A stretch of DNA of 38,164 bases from Paracoccaceae bacterium (GCA_003354145.1 PIVL01000008.1:1-38164), one strand, 5' to 3'; positions 8,058-17,520 are shown, counted from the stretch's first letter. Notes: a model not told the origin generated them from the sequence alone. Made by a program: numbers and translations.

Positions 8058-9386
8058 ATGGCATCCGATATTCCCACAACCACACCGCGAAAATCAGCCA
8101 CTTTCGACGACTATACACTGTCAGAAATACGCCGGGCCGCAGCCACCGGCATCTACGACATTCGCGGTGGCGGCTCAAAACGGCATTTGCCAAACTTTGA
8201 TGATTTGCTGTTTCTCGGAGCCTCTATCTCTCGCTATCCGCTAGAGGGCTATCGCGAAACCTGCGACACTTCTGTCTTATTGGGCACGAGGTTTGCCAGT
8301 AAGCCAATCAAGCTGGACATCCCGATAACGATCGCGGGGATGAGTTTCGGTTCGCTCTCGGCACAGGCGAAAGAGGCGCTGGGACGTGGTGCGACATTGG
8401 CCGGGACATCGACCACCACCGGCGATGGCGGCATGACGCCAGAAGAGCGCGGGCAAAGCAAAACACTGGTCTATCAATATCTTCCTTCGCGATATGGCAT
8501 GAATCCGGTCGATCTGCGCAAAGCGGATGCGATTGAAATGGTAGTCGGGCAAGGGGCCAAACCGGGCGGTGGTGGGATGCTCTTGGGTCAGAAGATATCT
8601 GATAGGGTCGCTGAAATGCGCACCCTTCCCAAAGGCATCGACCAACGGTCGGCCTGTCGTCATCCGGACTGGACTGGGCCGGACGATCTGGAAATCAAAT
8701 TGCAAGAGTTGCGGGAAATCACCAATTGGGAAAAGCCGATTTTTATCAAAGTTGGCGGCACGCGACCATATTACGACGTGGCGCTTTGCGTCAAAGCCGG
8801 AGCAGATGTCATAGTTCTGGATGGCATGCAGGGCGGCACGGCGGCCACGCAAGAAGTGTTCATCGAACATGTGGGTATTCCCACTCTGGCCTGTATCCGC
8901 CCCGCCGTGCAGGCGCTTCAGGATTTGGGCATGCACCGCAAAGTTCAATTGATAGTGTCAGGTGGTATCCGCAACGGCGCAGATGTGGCTAAGGCATTGG
9001 CGCTGGGGGCTGATGCGGTCTCAATTGGTACTGCCGCCATGGTGGCGCTAGGGGATAATGACCCCGCTCACGAGGCCGAGTATAACGCGTTGGGAACCAC
9101 GGTTGGGGCCTATGATGACTGGCATGAAGGGCGCGACCCAGCCGGAATTTCCACGCAGGACCCCAAACTGGCCGCGCGGCTTGACCCGGTCGCAGCTGGG
9201 CGTCGACTGGCCAATTACCTCAAGGTGATGACTCTTGAGGCGCAGACCATCGCGCGCGCGTGTGGCAAAAGTCACGTGCATAACCTGGAGCCAGAAGACC
9301 TGGTGGCCCTGACCGTCGAGGCCGCAGCGATGGCGAATGTGCCACTGGCAGGCACAAACTGGATTCCGGGGCAGAATACTTACTAG
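8058..9386 (+). CDS. mgsC: N-methylglutamate synthase subunit C (FMN-binding glutamate synthase domain, GlxD-like)
   Basis: A 442-residue FMN barrel of the glutamate synthase family: MSFGSLSAQAKEALGRGA, TTTGDGGMTPEER, GQGAKPGGGGMLLGQK, LDGMQGGTAATQ and SGGIRNGADVAKALALGADAV (phosphate-binding loop of FMN). Where glutamate synthases have the cysteine motif for a 3Fe-4S cluster, this protein reads AYDDWHEGRDPAGISTQ (about residues 352-368) with no cysteine, so the cluster is very probably absent. The paralog at 20564-21928 keeps it. N-methylglutamate synthesis is redox-neutral overall, so loss of the electron entry site makes sense. The gene starts 9 bases after mgsB. Confidence 0.86.
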   Translation: MASDIPTTTPRKSATFDDYTLSEIRRAAATGIYDIRGGGSKRHLPNFDDLLFLGASISRYPLEGYRETCDTSVLLGTRFASKPIKLDIPITIAGMSFGSLSAQAKEALGRGATLAGTSTTTGDGGMTPEERGQSKTLVYQYLPSRYGMNPVDLRKADAIEMVVGQGAKPGGGGMLLGQKISDRVAEMRTLPKGIDQRSACRHPDWTGPDDLEIKLQELREITNWEKPIFIKVGGTRPYYDVALCVKAGADVIVLDGMQGGTAATQEVFIEHVGIPTLACIRPAVQALQDLGMHRKVQLIVSGGIRNGADVAKALALGADAVSIGTAAMVALGDNDPAHEAEYNALGTTVGAYDDWHEGRDPAGISTQDPKLAARLDPVAAGRRLANYLKVMTLEAQTIARACGKSHVHNLEPEDLVALTVEAAAMANVPLAGTNWIPGQNTY

Positions 9387-9412
9387 ACTGATAAAAACAG
9401 GGGAGCATGGGC

Positions 9413-10723
9413 ATGGCAAAAGATCTGGCAAAATATGCAAAGGAAAAGGGCGTAAAGTTCTTTCTTATCAACTTTACCGATCTGTTTGGATTTCAACGCG
9501 CAAAGCTGGTGCCGACGCAGGCCATAGGTGGCATGCAAAAGGACGGCGCCGGGTTTGCCGGGTTCGCCACTTGGCTTGATATGACGCCTGGTCACCCGGA
9601 CATGTTCTCGTTGCCCGATGCCAGTTCGGTCATCCAACTACCCTGGAAGCCAGAAGTGGCATGGGTTGCTGGTGATCCGATGATGGATGGAAAACTGGTC
9701 GATCAAGCCCCACGCGTAGTGCTGAAAAAACTGGTAAAGCGCGCAGCTGACAAGGGCTGGATGATGAAATCCGGGGTGGAGCCAGAGTTCCATTTGATCA
9801 ATGCTGACGGCACCGACATATCGGACGCGCGCGACATCGCGGAAAAACCCTGCTACGATCAATCGGCCATCATGCGCCGCTACGACGTGATTTCCGAGAT
9901 TTGTTCGACCATGATCGAGTTGGGCTGGGGACCGTATCAAAACGACCACGAGGACGCCAATGGCCAGTTCGAGATCAATTGGAACTTCGCCGATAGCCTG
10001 ACCACTGCCGACCAACACGCATTTTTTAAATTCATGGTCAAAGAGATCGCCGAAAAGCACGGGCTACGCGCCACGTTCATGCCCAAACCTTTTGCCCACC
10101 TCACCGGCAATGGCTGTCACGTACATGTGTCCTGCTGGGATGCTAAAACCGGCAAAAAGAACCTGTTCCATGACAAAAAGGGCGATCTTGGCGTGTCCGA
10201 GTTCGGCTATCACTTTTTGGGCGGGGTTATGAAGCATGCCGAATCTTTGGTGGCAATCACCAATCCGGCAGTCAATTCCTACAAACGCATCAATGCGCCC
10301 ACCACCAATTCCGGGGCCACATGGGCACCCAATACCATCACTTACGGTGGCAATAATCGAACCCACCTGGTGCGTATACCCGACGAAGGCCGGTTCGAAG
10401 TACGTATCGCTGACGGTGCTGCCAACCCTTATCTGTTGCAAGCCGCAATTCTGGCGGCGGGTCTGGACGGGCTAGAGAACAAGATCGACCCCGGAAAGCG
10501 GTTGGATATCGACATGTATGGCTTGGGCCATACAGTGAAAGGTGCCAAAAAATTGCCGCTGTGCCTGATCGACGCGATCCGGATCTTTGGCAAGAACAAG
10601 ACCATGCGTGCGACCCTCGGGGATGACTTCTGCGATGCTTACATCAAGCTGAAGACACGCGATTGGAACCAGTACTGCCAGCAGCTTACCCAGTGGGAAC
10701 GCGACACAACGCTTGATTGCTAG
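9413..10723 (+). CDS. gmaS: Gamma-glutamylmethylamide synthetase (glutamine synthetase type III family)
   Basis: A 436-residue ATP-dependent ligase of the glutamine synthetase family, the usual size for GmaS. Active-site landmarks: GVEPEFHL (metal-binding Glu pair), QNDHEDANGQFEIN, GNGCHVHVSCW, NPAVNSYKR and RFEVRIADGAANPYL. In the monomethylamine pathway it joins glutamate and methylamine. I use the ATG at 9413 because GGGGAG lies seven bases before it; an in-frame ATG at 9407 is the alternative. It is the last gene of the operon and converges on tdm with only 21 bases between stops and no clear terminator. The neighbouring mgsABC and TMAO genes make GmaS more likely than a true glutamine synthetase. 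Confidence 0.85.
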   Translation: MAKDLAKYAKEKGVKFFLINFTDLFGFQRAKLVPTQAIGGMQKDGAGFAGFATWLDMTPGHPDMFSLPDASSVIQLPWKPEVAWVAGDPMMDGKLVDQAPRVVLKKLVKRAADKGWMMKSGVEPEFHLINADGTDISDARDIAEKPCYDQSAIMRRYDVISEICSTMIELGWGPYQNDHEDANGQFEINWNFADSLTTADQHAFFKFMVKEIAEKHGLRATFMPKPFAHLTGNGCHVHVSCWDAKTGKKNLFHDKKGDLGVSEFGYHFLGGVMKHAESLVAITNPAVNSYKRINAPTTNSGATWAPNTITYGGNNRTHLVRIPDEGRFEVRIADGAANPYLLQAAILAAGLDGLENKIDPGKRLDIDMYGLGHTVKGAKKLPLCLIDAIRIFGKNKTMRATLGDDFCDAYIKLKTRDWNQYCQQLTQWERDTTLDC

Positions 10724-10744
10724 AGCAGTTTTGTGAAAATAGAA

Positions 10745-13114
10745 CTAGTAGTTGCCTCTGACCCGCTCTTTAGTTGGATCGAAATGGGGGAACCGGACAA
10801 CTTCGGCTTTCAGCCGTTTCTGCTCTCCGTCTAGCTGGCCGATTTCCAGTTTTGTGCCGATTTCGCAATGGCAGATATCAACGCGCGCAAGGGCAATTGT
10901 CTTGCCAAGATAGGGCGATTTTACCGCTGACGTAACAACGCCAATCTGTGCTTTGCCGATGTGCAAGCAATCACCATGCCGTGGAACAATCCCACCTTCG
11001 ATCTCCAATCCCACCAATTTTCGATGCGGATGGGATTTGCGCTCTTCGATGGCTTTGCGCCCGATAAAGTCATCTTGCTGAGTTTTCAAAGGTACCGTGA
11101 ACCCAACACCCGCCTCGAATGGGTCGGTCTCGTCGGAAAAGTCATATCCAGCAAAAATCAATCCTGCCTCAATACGCAGCATGTCCAAAGCTGCCAACCC
11201 GAGGGGGACCATACCTTTAGGCTCCCCGACCTTCCAGATTGCGTCAAAGACCTCTTCGGCGGCGGTCGGATGGCAAAAAATCTCATAACCCAGTTCGCCG
11301 GAATAACCGGTACGGCTTAGCACGACAGGAGTGCCGTGTAGGTCGCCGATACGGGCTGTGGTGAAACGAAACCAGGCCAGATCATCGACCCTAGCGTGGG
11401 TTGGTGGGGTCCACAGGATACTTGCCAGTATTTCACGGGACAGCGGGCCCTGAACGGCGATATTGTGCAGTTGGTCAGTAGAGGATTTCACCCATGCATT
11501 CAGATTGTGCTTTTCTGCCTGGTCACGAAGCCATTTGCCGGAACTGTCACAGCCCCCGATCCAGCGGAAGTTGTTTTCACCCAGCCGGAACACCGTGCCA
11601 TCATCAATCATGCCTCCGTGTTCATAACACATCGCAGTATAAACGATGCCGCCGACACTTAGTTTTTTGATATTTCGGGTCACGCATAACTGCATCAGGG
11701 TTTCGGCATCCGGGCCGGTAACCTCGTACTTGCGCAACGGACTTAGATCCATAACCACGGCTTTTTCACGTGCAGCCCAGTATTCCGCAATGGCCCCGTG
11801 GTTGCTCATCTGGTTGGCCAGCCAATAGCCATTGTATTCTACGAATTCACGCGTGTGCTTTGCAAAGCACTTGTGAAAGCCGGTTTTTTTTGTTGCTTCC
11901 ACGTCAGCCTCCGGTGTTCTGCGCCAGCCAATTGAGCGCCTGAAATCTTCGTTCTCTTTGTAAACCCGAACTTGAATATCTGTTGGGTTCCATGCGTTTG
12001 TAGGGTCGATGTCACATGGGCATGCGGTTGATACCGCAACCAGATCGGTAAGCGCCTTGAGCAACACAAAATCACCGGGCCGCGACCACGGGTCGTCGAT
12101 GCTCAGGACATGTTGATCGTCAATCATGGTGTTAAAAAAGAAATTGATAGACGGCCAGCCGACACGAGGATTGATGTCCCATGTCGCAAGCTCGTCGTTG
12201 ATGTTGTCAGAACAATTTATATGACCGGGATAGCCGGCGTCATCGTAATAACGCGGATAGCAGGACAGGCCATAGGCATCGTGGCGACCACAGGTATCTT
12301 GCACGACTTCAAACAAAGCCTTTTGATCGACGCTCCAGAATTTCGACATGATTCCGGGCATCGGATAGATGCACCCCGTCAACGAACGTGTCGTCGTCAT
12401 ATTGATGTCACGCTCAATACCCCGGTCAAGATCAGCCATGGAAAAGCATTGAAAATCAGTGCATTCGCGACCTTGTACATCCATGACTTGGATAAATTGC
12501 CCGGTACGAACCTCATAGGCTTTCGCGTTACCCGGCTGAATATTATAATTTTGCAAAGGGTCGGCCAGCGGGTCGGCGGGTTTAAGACCGCCGGTGCCTT
12601 CGCGGGGATTTGCACGGTGAACATACAAGATAATTTCGGTCGGTGCGTTCTGCGCGTTGGGATCCATCGGGCCGCCCGCAGCACACACAATCAGCAGCCC
12701 GTCAATGCTTGCAAAAAAGGTTTCCATAGCGCCAGCACGCGCACCCTCGGCGAACAACAATGTTCCATCGGCACGGCCTATATCAAACCCGGCCGTCTCA
12801 AGCGCCTTCAGAACTTTTCGTCCCGAAACATCATTGCTGGACAACGACGCTTGCAGCCCTTTCGGGTCACGCCCGCCTTTGGCACCAATCATCCCGGCAT
12901 CAGATGAGCCGTCCGGGGCAAAGAAAACCAGTTCCACCGGCTGCAAACCTTCGCGGTCTATGACCGAGATTTCATCACCACATTCAATGCGTACTGCCCG
13001 CGATCCACCACCCGGAACCGGATAGCGTTCCGTGCCATGCGGCAGGATTGACAAACCGGGGGAAAGGATACCGTTACGCTCATACGGCGTCTCAAAGACA
13101 GGCCTGGAGTTCAT
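10745..13114 (-). CDS. tdm: Trimethylamine N-oxide demethylase Tdm (DUF1989 plus GcvT/THF domain)
   Basis: A 789-residue fusion. The N-terminal half holds the DUF1989 domain (about residues 185-385: MDVQGRECTDFQCF, DTCGRHDAYG, HINCSDNIND, STACPCDID), whose cysteines at about 275, 301, 365 and 367 are candidate metal ligands. The C-terminal part (about 425-789) is an aminomethyltransferase domain: NHGAIAEYWAAREKAVVMDLS, SRTGYSGELGYEIF, GLAALDMLRIEAGL. This architecture is that of TMAO demethylase, which splits TMAO to dimethylamine and formaldehyde, the one-carbon unit being able to go to tetrahydrofolate. The ATG at 13114 overlaps the stop of tmoV as ATGA; an upstream in-frame start at 13153 is less likely. 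The adjacent TMAO importer supports the call. Confidence 0.88.
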   Translation of the reverse strand: MNSRPVFETPYERNGILSPGLSILPHGTERYPVPGGGSRAVRIECGDEISVIDREGLQPVELVFFAPDGSSDAGMIGAKGGRDPKGLQASLSSNDVSGRKVLKALETAGFDIGRADGTLLFAEGARAGAMETFFASIDGLLIVCAAGGPMDPNAQNAPTEIILYVHRANPREGTGGLKPADPLADPLQNYNIQPGNAKAYEVRTGQFIQVMDVQGRECTDFQCFSMADLDRGIERDINMTTTRSLTGCIYPMPGIMSKFWSVDQKALFEVVQDTCGRHDAYGLSCYPRYYDDAGYPGHINCSDNINDELATWDINPRVGWPSINFFFNTMIDDQHVLSIDDPWSRPGDFVLLKALTDLVAVSTACPCDIDPTNAWNPTDIQVRVYKENEDFRRSIGWRRTPEADVEATKKTGFHKCFAKHTREFVEYNGYWLANQMSNHGAIAEYWAAREKAVVMDLSPLRKYEVTGPDAETLMQLCVTRNIKKLSVGGIVYTAMCYEHGGMIDDGTVFRLGENNFRWIGGCDSSGKWLRDQAEKHNLNAWVKSSTDQLHNIAVQGPLSREILASILWTPPTHARVDDLAWFRFTTARIGDLHGTPVVLSRTGYSGELGYEIFCHPTAAEEVFDAIWKVGEPKGMVPLGLAALDMLRIEAGLIFAGYDFSDETDPFEAGVGFTVPLKTQQDDFIGRKAIEERKSHPHRKLVGLEIEGGIVPRHGDCLHIGKAQIGVVTSAVKSPYLGKTIALARVDICHCEIGTKLEIGQLDGEQKRLKAEVVRFPHFDPTKERVRGNY

Positions 13115-15180
13115 TCGCCAAACCCCAGTGCTGCTTTTCGCTGTGCGGCCCAAGTATTGATCAGATGGTCAACGACAAGGCCAATGAACGCCACGCACAG
13201 CCCCAGCATCAGACCATTACCAATGCCCTGCTTATCCGACAGTGCCTTCAGTATAAGCTGCCCCAGATCATCTGTACCAATCATTGCACCAATGATGACC
13301 ATGAACAGGGCAAATATTACCGTTTGGTTGACCCCAAGCATGATGTGAGGAAACGCGAGTGGTAAGTCAATTTTGATCCACCTTTGCAGAGGCGTAACAC
13401 CTGACATCAGCCCCGCCTCGCGCAAATGCGGTGGTACTTTGCGTATCCCTTCGACAGTATAGCGAATGGCCGGTATCGAGGCGTAAATGATGACTGCGAT
13501 CAGTACCGACGTATCAGTAACACCGAAAAGCATGATCACCGGGATCAGATAGATAAACGACGGGAAGGTCTGAAAGGTGTCGCAAACCAGTAATATCGTT
13601 TTTGACGCAAACGAATTCTGTGCACACAAGGATCCGATAGTCAGGCCAATTATCATCGCAACTATAACTGAGAATGTTGTCATATAGGCAGTGATCAGTG
13701 CCCGGTCCCACCATTCGGTCAGCGCAATGAAAAGCAAGAATCCACCAACAATCAGTGCCGATCTAGTACCCCCGATTATGTAACCGACACCCATCACCAA
13801 CAGGAAAGTCGCACTGACCGGCATGCTCAGAAAGGCCCGCTTCATGGGTTGAAGAACGTTGATAATTAGCCCGCGATTGAAGCCCTGAAGGCCCGCGTAC
13901 CAGTTATCCACCATCCAATCGACGCCCGACTGCCAGATGTACTCAGTAGTGATGCCTTTGTTATGGGGGATGAAATAAAAGTAGTTGATGCCGTCTTTGA
14001 AGATCATGCCGCCCAGAAATGCCAGGACGACGCCAACCACAAAGATCACTAAAAATATCAACCCAAAGCGATGCTTTTCGACAAAATTCAGATCGGCAAA
14101 ATAGTCTGTTTGCTTGTTAGCCCAGGCCAGAGACAATCTATCAAGAACAACCGCAATCAGAACGATACAAATACCCAATTCCAGCGCCTGCCCAATCCTA
14201 AGCCCGTTCAGCGCCAGTAACAGGTTAAATCCAAGACCCTTGGCACCGATGAACGACGCAATCACCGCCATGGCAAGGCACTGCATGATGACCTGATTTA
14301 CCCCGATCAGAATATCGTGCCTTGCGGTCGGCACCAGAACATTCAACAATATCTGACGGTCATTGCTACCGCTCATCATGCCTGCTTCGACAACTTCGAC
14401 GGGGACTTTCTTTAGCCCCAAAAGTGTTAGCCGGATCATTGGCGGTGTGGCAAAAATGATGGTCGCAATCGCGCCCGCATGGTCGCCAACACCAAAAAAC
14501 ACCGTCACCGGTACCAGGTAGGAAAAATGCGGCATGGTCTGAGCAATGTTAAGAAGCGGCATCAGCACAGCTTCGACCGTTCGACTTTTGAATGACCAGA
14601 TTCCAAACAGCAAGCCAAGCAAGATAGAAATCGGAGCGGCGACCAAAACAAAAGACAGGGTTTCCATTGCTGGTTCCCACTGACCAAATATCGAAATGTA
14701 GGACAAGGATATCCCTGCCAGCAACGCGAGCCCAACGCCTCTAAGCGCATATCCCAACAGAGCCGCGCCACCAACAACAACGGTCCAGGGCAGAGCAGGC
14801 CAAATCGCCCATGGGTTTTCGCGGATGTATTCCCAGCCAGTAAAGGCCACAATTGTTTTGACGCCACCTATGAGTACTTCGCGGATCAACTCGATCAGAA
14901 AAAGCACACCGCGCGAAAAGCCCCTTGTTAGTTCCCGCAACAGCGCCGTTTGCTCATAATCGTCTAGATCGGGGTCATATACTTGAACCGGGAACCAATT
15001 GAACATCAGGTTCTCGGCCAAATCGTTAATCATCCCGGGAAGTGGAGCTAGCAGCGGTGGAAGCCGCCAAAGAACGTTTGTATCGCTTGGGCTTACAAGG
15101 ATTATTAACAGGAAGAAACCAACGAGCAAAATGCCGAACTGAGCCAGCTTTGGGTGCTTTTCATATATGTTCGTGCCCAT
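13111..15180 (-). CDS. tmoV: TMAO ABC transporter permease, duplicated
   Basis: A 689-residue inner-membrane protein with two ProW-type permease modules in one chain. Two EAA loops are visible: VVEAGMMSGSNDRQILLNVL with GVNQVIMQCLAMAVIASFIGAKGLG (about 265-320), and LREAGLMSGVTPLQRWIKID with GVNQTVIFALFMVIIGAMIG (about 590-645). A fused two-module permease in the betaine/choline family beside Tdm matches TmoV. It begins two bases after tmoW and its stop overlaps the tdm start, so it is translationally coupled on both sides. A glycine betaine transporter is the alternative if context is ignored. Confidence 0.86.
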   Translation of the reverse strand: MGTNIYEKHPKLAQFGILLVGFFLLIILVSPSDTNVLWRLPPLLAPLPGMINDLAENLMFNWFPVQVYDPDLDDYEQTALLRELTRGFSRGVLFLIELIREVLIGGVKTIVAFTGWEYIRENPWAIWPALPWTVVVGGAALLGYALRGVGLALLAGISLSYISIFGQWEPAMETLSFVLVAAPISILLGLLFGIWSFKSRTVEAVLMPLLNIAQTMPHFSYLVPVTVFFGVGDHAGAIATIIFATPPMIRLTLLGLKKVPVEVVEAGMMSGSNDRQILLNVLVPTARHDILIGVNQVIMQCLAMAVIASFIGAKGLGFNLLLALNGLRIGQALELGICIVLIAVVLDRLSLAWANKQTDYFADLNFVEKHRFGLIFLVIFVVGVVLAFLGGMIFKDGINYFYFIPHNKGITTEYIWQSGVDWMVDNWYAGLQGFNRGLIINVLQPMKRAFLSMPVSATFLLVMGVGYIIGGTRSALIVGGFLLFIALTEWWDRALITAYMTTFSVIVAMIIGLTIGSLCAQNSFASKTILLVCDTFQTFPSFIYLIPVIMLFGVTDTSVLIAVIIYASIPAIRYTVEGIRKVPPHLREAGLMSGVTPLQRWIKIDLPLAFPHIMLGVNQTVIFALFMVIIGAMIGTDDLGQLILKALSDKQGIGNGLMLGLCVAFIGLVVDHLINTWAAQRKAALGFGE

Positions 15181-15181
15181 T

Positions 15182-16249
15182 TCAGTTACCGGTTTCGGCA
15201 GCTTTGGATTTGCCGAAAAGAATTTGGATCATCTTGGAACTATGGACCGAGCCAACGATATTGTGCTCAGTATCAACGACTGGAACACGTTTAGTTTCAG
15301 AAAGAATAGCCTCGGCAACTGTTTCGATAATAGCGTCTTGCGAGATTGTGAGATCGCTGAAATCCTCTGTACCGTCATTTGAATCCATAACCGACTTGAT
15401 CTTCAGAACCTTCTCTCGGGGGACTTCCTCGGTGAATTTACGAACATAGTCAGTTGCCGGGTTCAAAACGATGTTCGCTGGTGTATCTAGTTGCTCAATC
15501 ACCCCGTCTTTCATGATCGCGATACGATCAGCCAGACGAAGCGCTTCGGCAAAATCATGTGTCACAAACAAAATGGTTTTGTGTAATACGTCCTGTAATC
15601 GCAGAAATTCATCTTGCATTTCCTTGCGGATCAAAGGGTCGAGCGCGGAAAAAGGCTCATCCAGAAACCAGATGTCTGGCTCAACTGCCAAAGAGCGTGC
15701 GATCCCAACCCTTTGCTGTTGTCCGCCGGACAGTTGTCGTGGAAAATAATTTTCGCGGCCTCCAAGGCTGACAAGATCAACCATATCCATTGCACGTTTC
15801 ATGCTATCAGAGGTATTTATACCTTTGATTTGCAACGGAAAAGCTATGTTCTCAAGGACTGTTTTATGAGGTAGCAACGCGAAGCTTTGGAAAACCATGC
15901 CCATCTTATTTCGGCGCAAATCTATCAGTTGCTTTCTATTCATCGCCAGCAGATCTTTGCCATCAATGTGAATATCGCCGGACGTTGTTTCTGTCAGCCG
16001 AGATATGCAGCGCAGCAACGTGGATTTACCCGAACCGGACAAACCCATAATAACAAGCATTTCACCTTTGTAGACTTCAATTGAAGCATCGTTGACGCCG
16101 ACCACGCAACCGGCTTTCTGAAACTCGTTTGCGTCCACTTTTCCATTGGACTCACGAAGCATTTTCTGGGCATTTTTACCGAATATTTTGTAAACAGAGC
16201 TGCACTTAACAACGGGCTCATTTTGCGTGGTGGCATTCTGAGAAGGCAT
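15182..16249 (-). CDS. tmoW: TMAO ABC transporter ATP-binding protein
   Basis: A 355-residue ABC ATPase of the ProV type. Walker A is GLSGSGKST (about residues 69-77), the signature LSGGQQQRVGIARSL (about 169-183) and Walker B WFLDEP with the D-loop SALDP (about 190-202); HDF supplies the H-loop. The C-terminal 75 residues, ending VPVVDTEHNIVGSVHSSKMIQILFG, look like a CBS-type regulatory segment. It is followed by tmoV after one base, and separated from tmoX by about 200 bases that carry a hairpin. Confidence 0.87.
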   Translation of the reverse strand: MPSQNATTQNEPVVKCSSVYKIFGKNAQKMLRESNGKVDANEFQKAGCVVGVNDASIEVYKGEMLVIMGLSGSGKSTLLRCISRLTETTSGDIHIDGKDLLAMNRKQLIDLRRNKMGMVFQSFALLPHKTVLENIAFPLQIKGINTSDSMKRAMDMVDLVSLGGRENYFPRQLSGGQQQRVGIARSLAVEPDIWFLDEPFSALDPLIRKEMQDEFLRLQDVLHKTILFVTHDFAEALRLADRIAIMKDGVIEQLDTPANIVLNPATDYVRKFTEEVPREKVLKIKSVMDSNDGTEDFSDLTISQDAIIETVAEAILSETKRVPVVDTEHNIVGSVHSSKMIQILFGKSKAAETGN

Positions 16250-16366
16250 TTTTTGATTTCCCTATCCGCATTTTCAAATGTAGCGATGACCACTGATGTT
16301 TGCACGTTTGATACCAGCCCCAAAGTAAGGTGAATGGTGATGCCATGTGCGACTAAGAAAGCCACC

Positions 16367-16401
16367 CCCTCCCCGCATATCCGGAAAACATGCGGAAAGG
16401 G
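16367..16401 (-). promoter_or_regulatory. Hairpin between tmoX and tmoW
   Basis: CCGCAT (16373-16378) pairs with ATGCGG (16390-16395). Outside a 2x2 internal loop, CCCT (16367-16370) pairs with AGGG (16398-16401). It lies 3' of tmoX without a T-tract, so it looks more like a stabiliser or partial attenuator that favours the binding-protein message than a full terminator. Confidence 0.45.
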
Positions 16402-16452
16402 TTATGGTTACCTGTGCTCGGACTTTGCAATGCACAGCAATGGTTTGGCACC

Positions 16453-17397
16453 TTATTGGGTAAATGGCTTCCAGACATCTTCGTGCGCCGCCAACCAGGC
16501 TGTCGCCGCATCCTGATGGGTCATCTTGTCGACGTCCACGAGCGCCGCCATTTGGCCGATATCTTTGGTCGAGAACGAGATTTTGGAGTAGGTTTTATAA
16601 GCCTCCGGGTGGGTCTTTGGGAACTTGTAGTTCGCCGCCTTCTTCAGCCACCCTTTAGGTGATCCACAGCTACCATCGCCACCGTCAGCGACCCTGCATC
16701 CTTCTGTGTATCCGGGAAATTCGATAAAGGCGAAACCTTCAGCATCGGTAAAGTTCGGTGTCCAGTTAAAGGTGATTATGCCCCGGCCCTCTTTTTTGGC
16801 TGAGGCGAGTTCTGCCCAGATTGCATCAGCGGAACCCGCGAATTTTACAGTATACAGATCACCCAGGCCAAGTGCTTCGACGCGTACTGGCATCAAATCG
16901 CCGTGCCAGCTTTGTGGGCCTTCCAGCCAACGACCTTTGCCTTCTGAATCTGCGGTTGCAAAGACTTCAGGGCAATTTTTTAGGGCTTCCCAATCTGGGA
17001 GGCCGGGGCAAAGATTGTCGTCTATCACATATTGTGGAACCCCCATTTCTTCGAGCGTCGCAGCCGAGTGCGTACCAGCATCAATCAGACCTCCTTTGCT
17101 CATTGCGTTGTAGAATGCTCCGCCGAAACTTGACTGCCAGACCTCATGCGAAATGGTTACATCGCCATTGCGAATGGCTTCATAAACGGCCTGAGAATCC
17201 GCTGGGACATACTCGACATTATTACCCATGCTTTCGAAGATGCCACCAATCACGTAGGCCATGACAACCTGACTTGACCAGTTATGGGTCGGAATGATGA
17301 TCGGCTGAGCTGAATCCGCAGCCAAAGCCTGGCCCGAGATTGACGCGAAGGTCACCGAAAAAGCAGCAGCAGCTGCCTTGGTTGTTAGTCGTTTCAT
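16453..17397 (-). CDS. tmoX: TMAO ABC transporter periplasmic binding protein
   Basis: A 314-residue secreted protein. The signal peptide is MKRLTTKAAAAAFSVTFASI followed by SGQALA and cleavage before ADSAQP (about residue 26). The mature part belongs to the OpuAC (glycine betaine/choline type) binding proteins: IPTHNWSSQVVMAYVIGGIFE, ISHEVWQSSFGGAFYNA, GPQSWHGDLMPVRVEALGL and FNWTPNFTDAEGFAFIEFPGY. Aromatic residues such as these form quaternary-amine cages in the family. It heads tmoXWV-tdm; AGGAGA is six bases before the ATG. TMAO rather than betaine is inferred from the linked tdm. The LysR gene is divergent. Confidence 0.87.
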   Translation of the reverse strand: MKRLTTKAAAAAFSVTFASISGQALAADSAQPIIIPTHNWSSQVVMAYVIGGIFESMGNNVEYVPADSQAVYEAIRNGDVTISHEVWQSSFGGAFYNAMSKGGLIDAGTHSAATLEEMGVPQYVIDDNLCPGLPDWEALKNCPEVFATADSEGKGRWLEGPQSWHGDLMPVRVEALGLGDLYTVKFAGSADAIWAELASAKKEGRGIITFNWTPNFTDAEGFAFIEFPGYTEGCRVADGGDGSCGSPKGWLKKAANYKFPKTHPEAYKTYSKISFSTKDIGQMAALVDVDKMTHQDAATAWLAAHEDVWKPFTQ

Positions 17398-17499
17398 TGT
17401 GTTCTCCTAGAAGTTCGGAGTGTCATTCGAAATCCCAAATTCAGGTTTCGCGACCTCCCCCCTTATTGGGTATGGCTTACCAGTTGATCGAAGCGCACA

Positions 17500-17520
17500 A
17501 CGCTGCTGATCTTGCAGCGT
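17500..17520 (-). promoter_or_regulatory. Inverted repeat in the tmoX leader/LysR divergent region
   Basis: ACGCTGC (17500-17506) and GCAGCGT (17514-17520) form a perfect 7-bp stem with a 7-base loop, about 105 bases upstream of tmoX. It may be a leader hairpin or a regulator site. A second, weaker repeat TGTAA...TTACA lies at 17621-17641 nearer the LysR gene. Confidence 0.4.

Noticed and set aside
6466-10723. Ordinary glutamate synthase and glutamine synthetase
   Set aside because: Split subunits, the missing Fe-S cysteines and linkage to TMAO genes make the N-methylglutamate/gamma-glutamylmethylamide pathway more likely.
12110-12907. Long rightward open frame of 265 codons
   Set aside because: It lies fully antisense to tdm, has no start signals or recognisable motif and is a shadow of a well-supported gene.
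13111-17397. Glycine betaine/proline betaine (ProVWX/OpuA) transporter
   Set aside because: The family is the same, but the fused permease and the coupled tdm gene favour the TMAO transporter.
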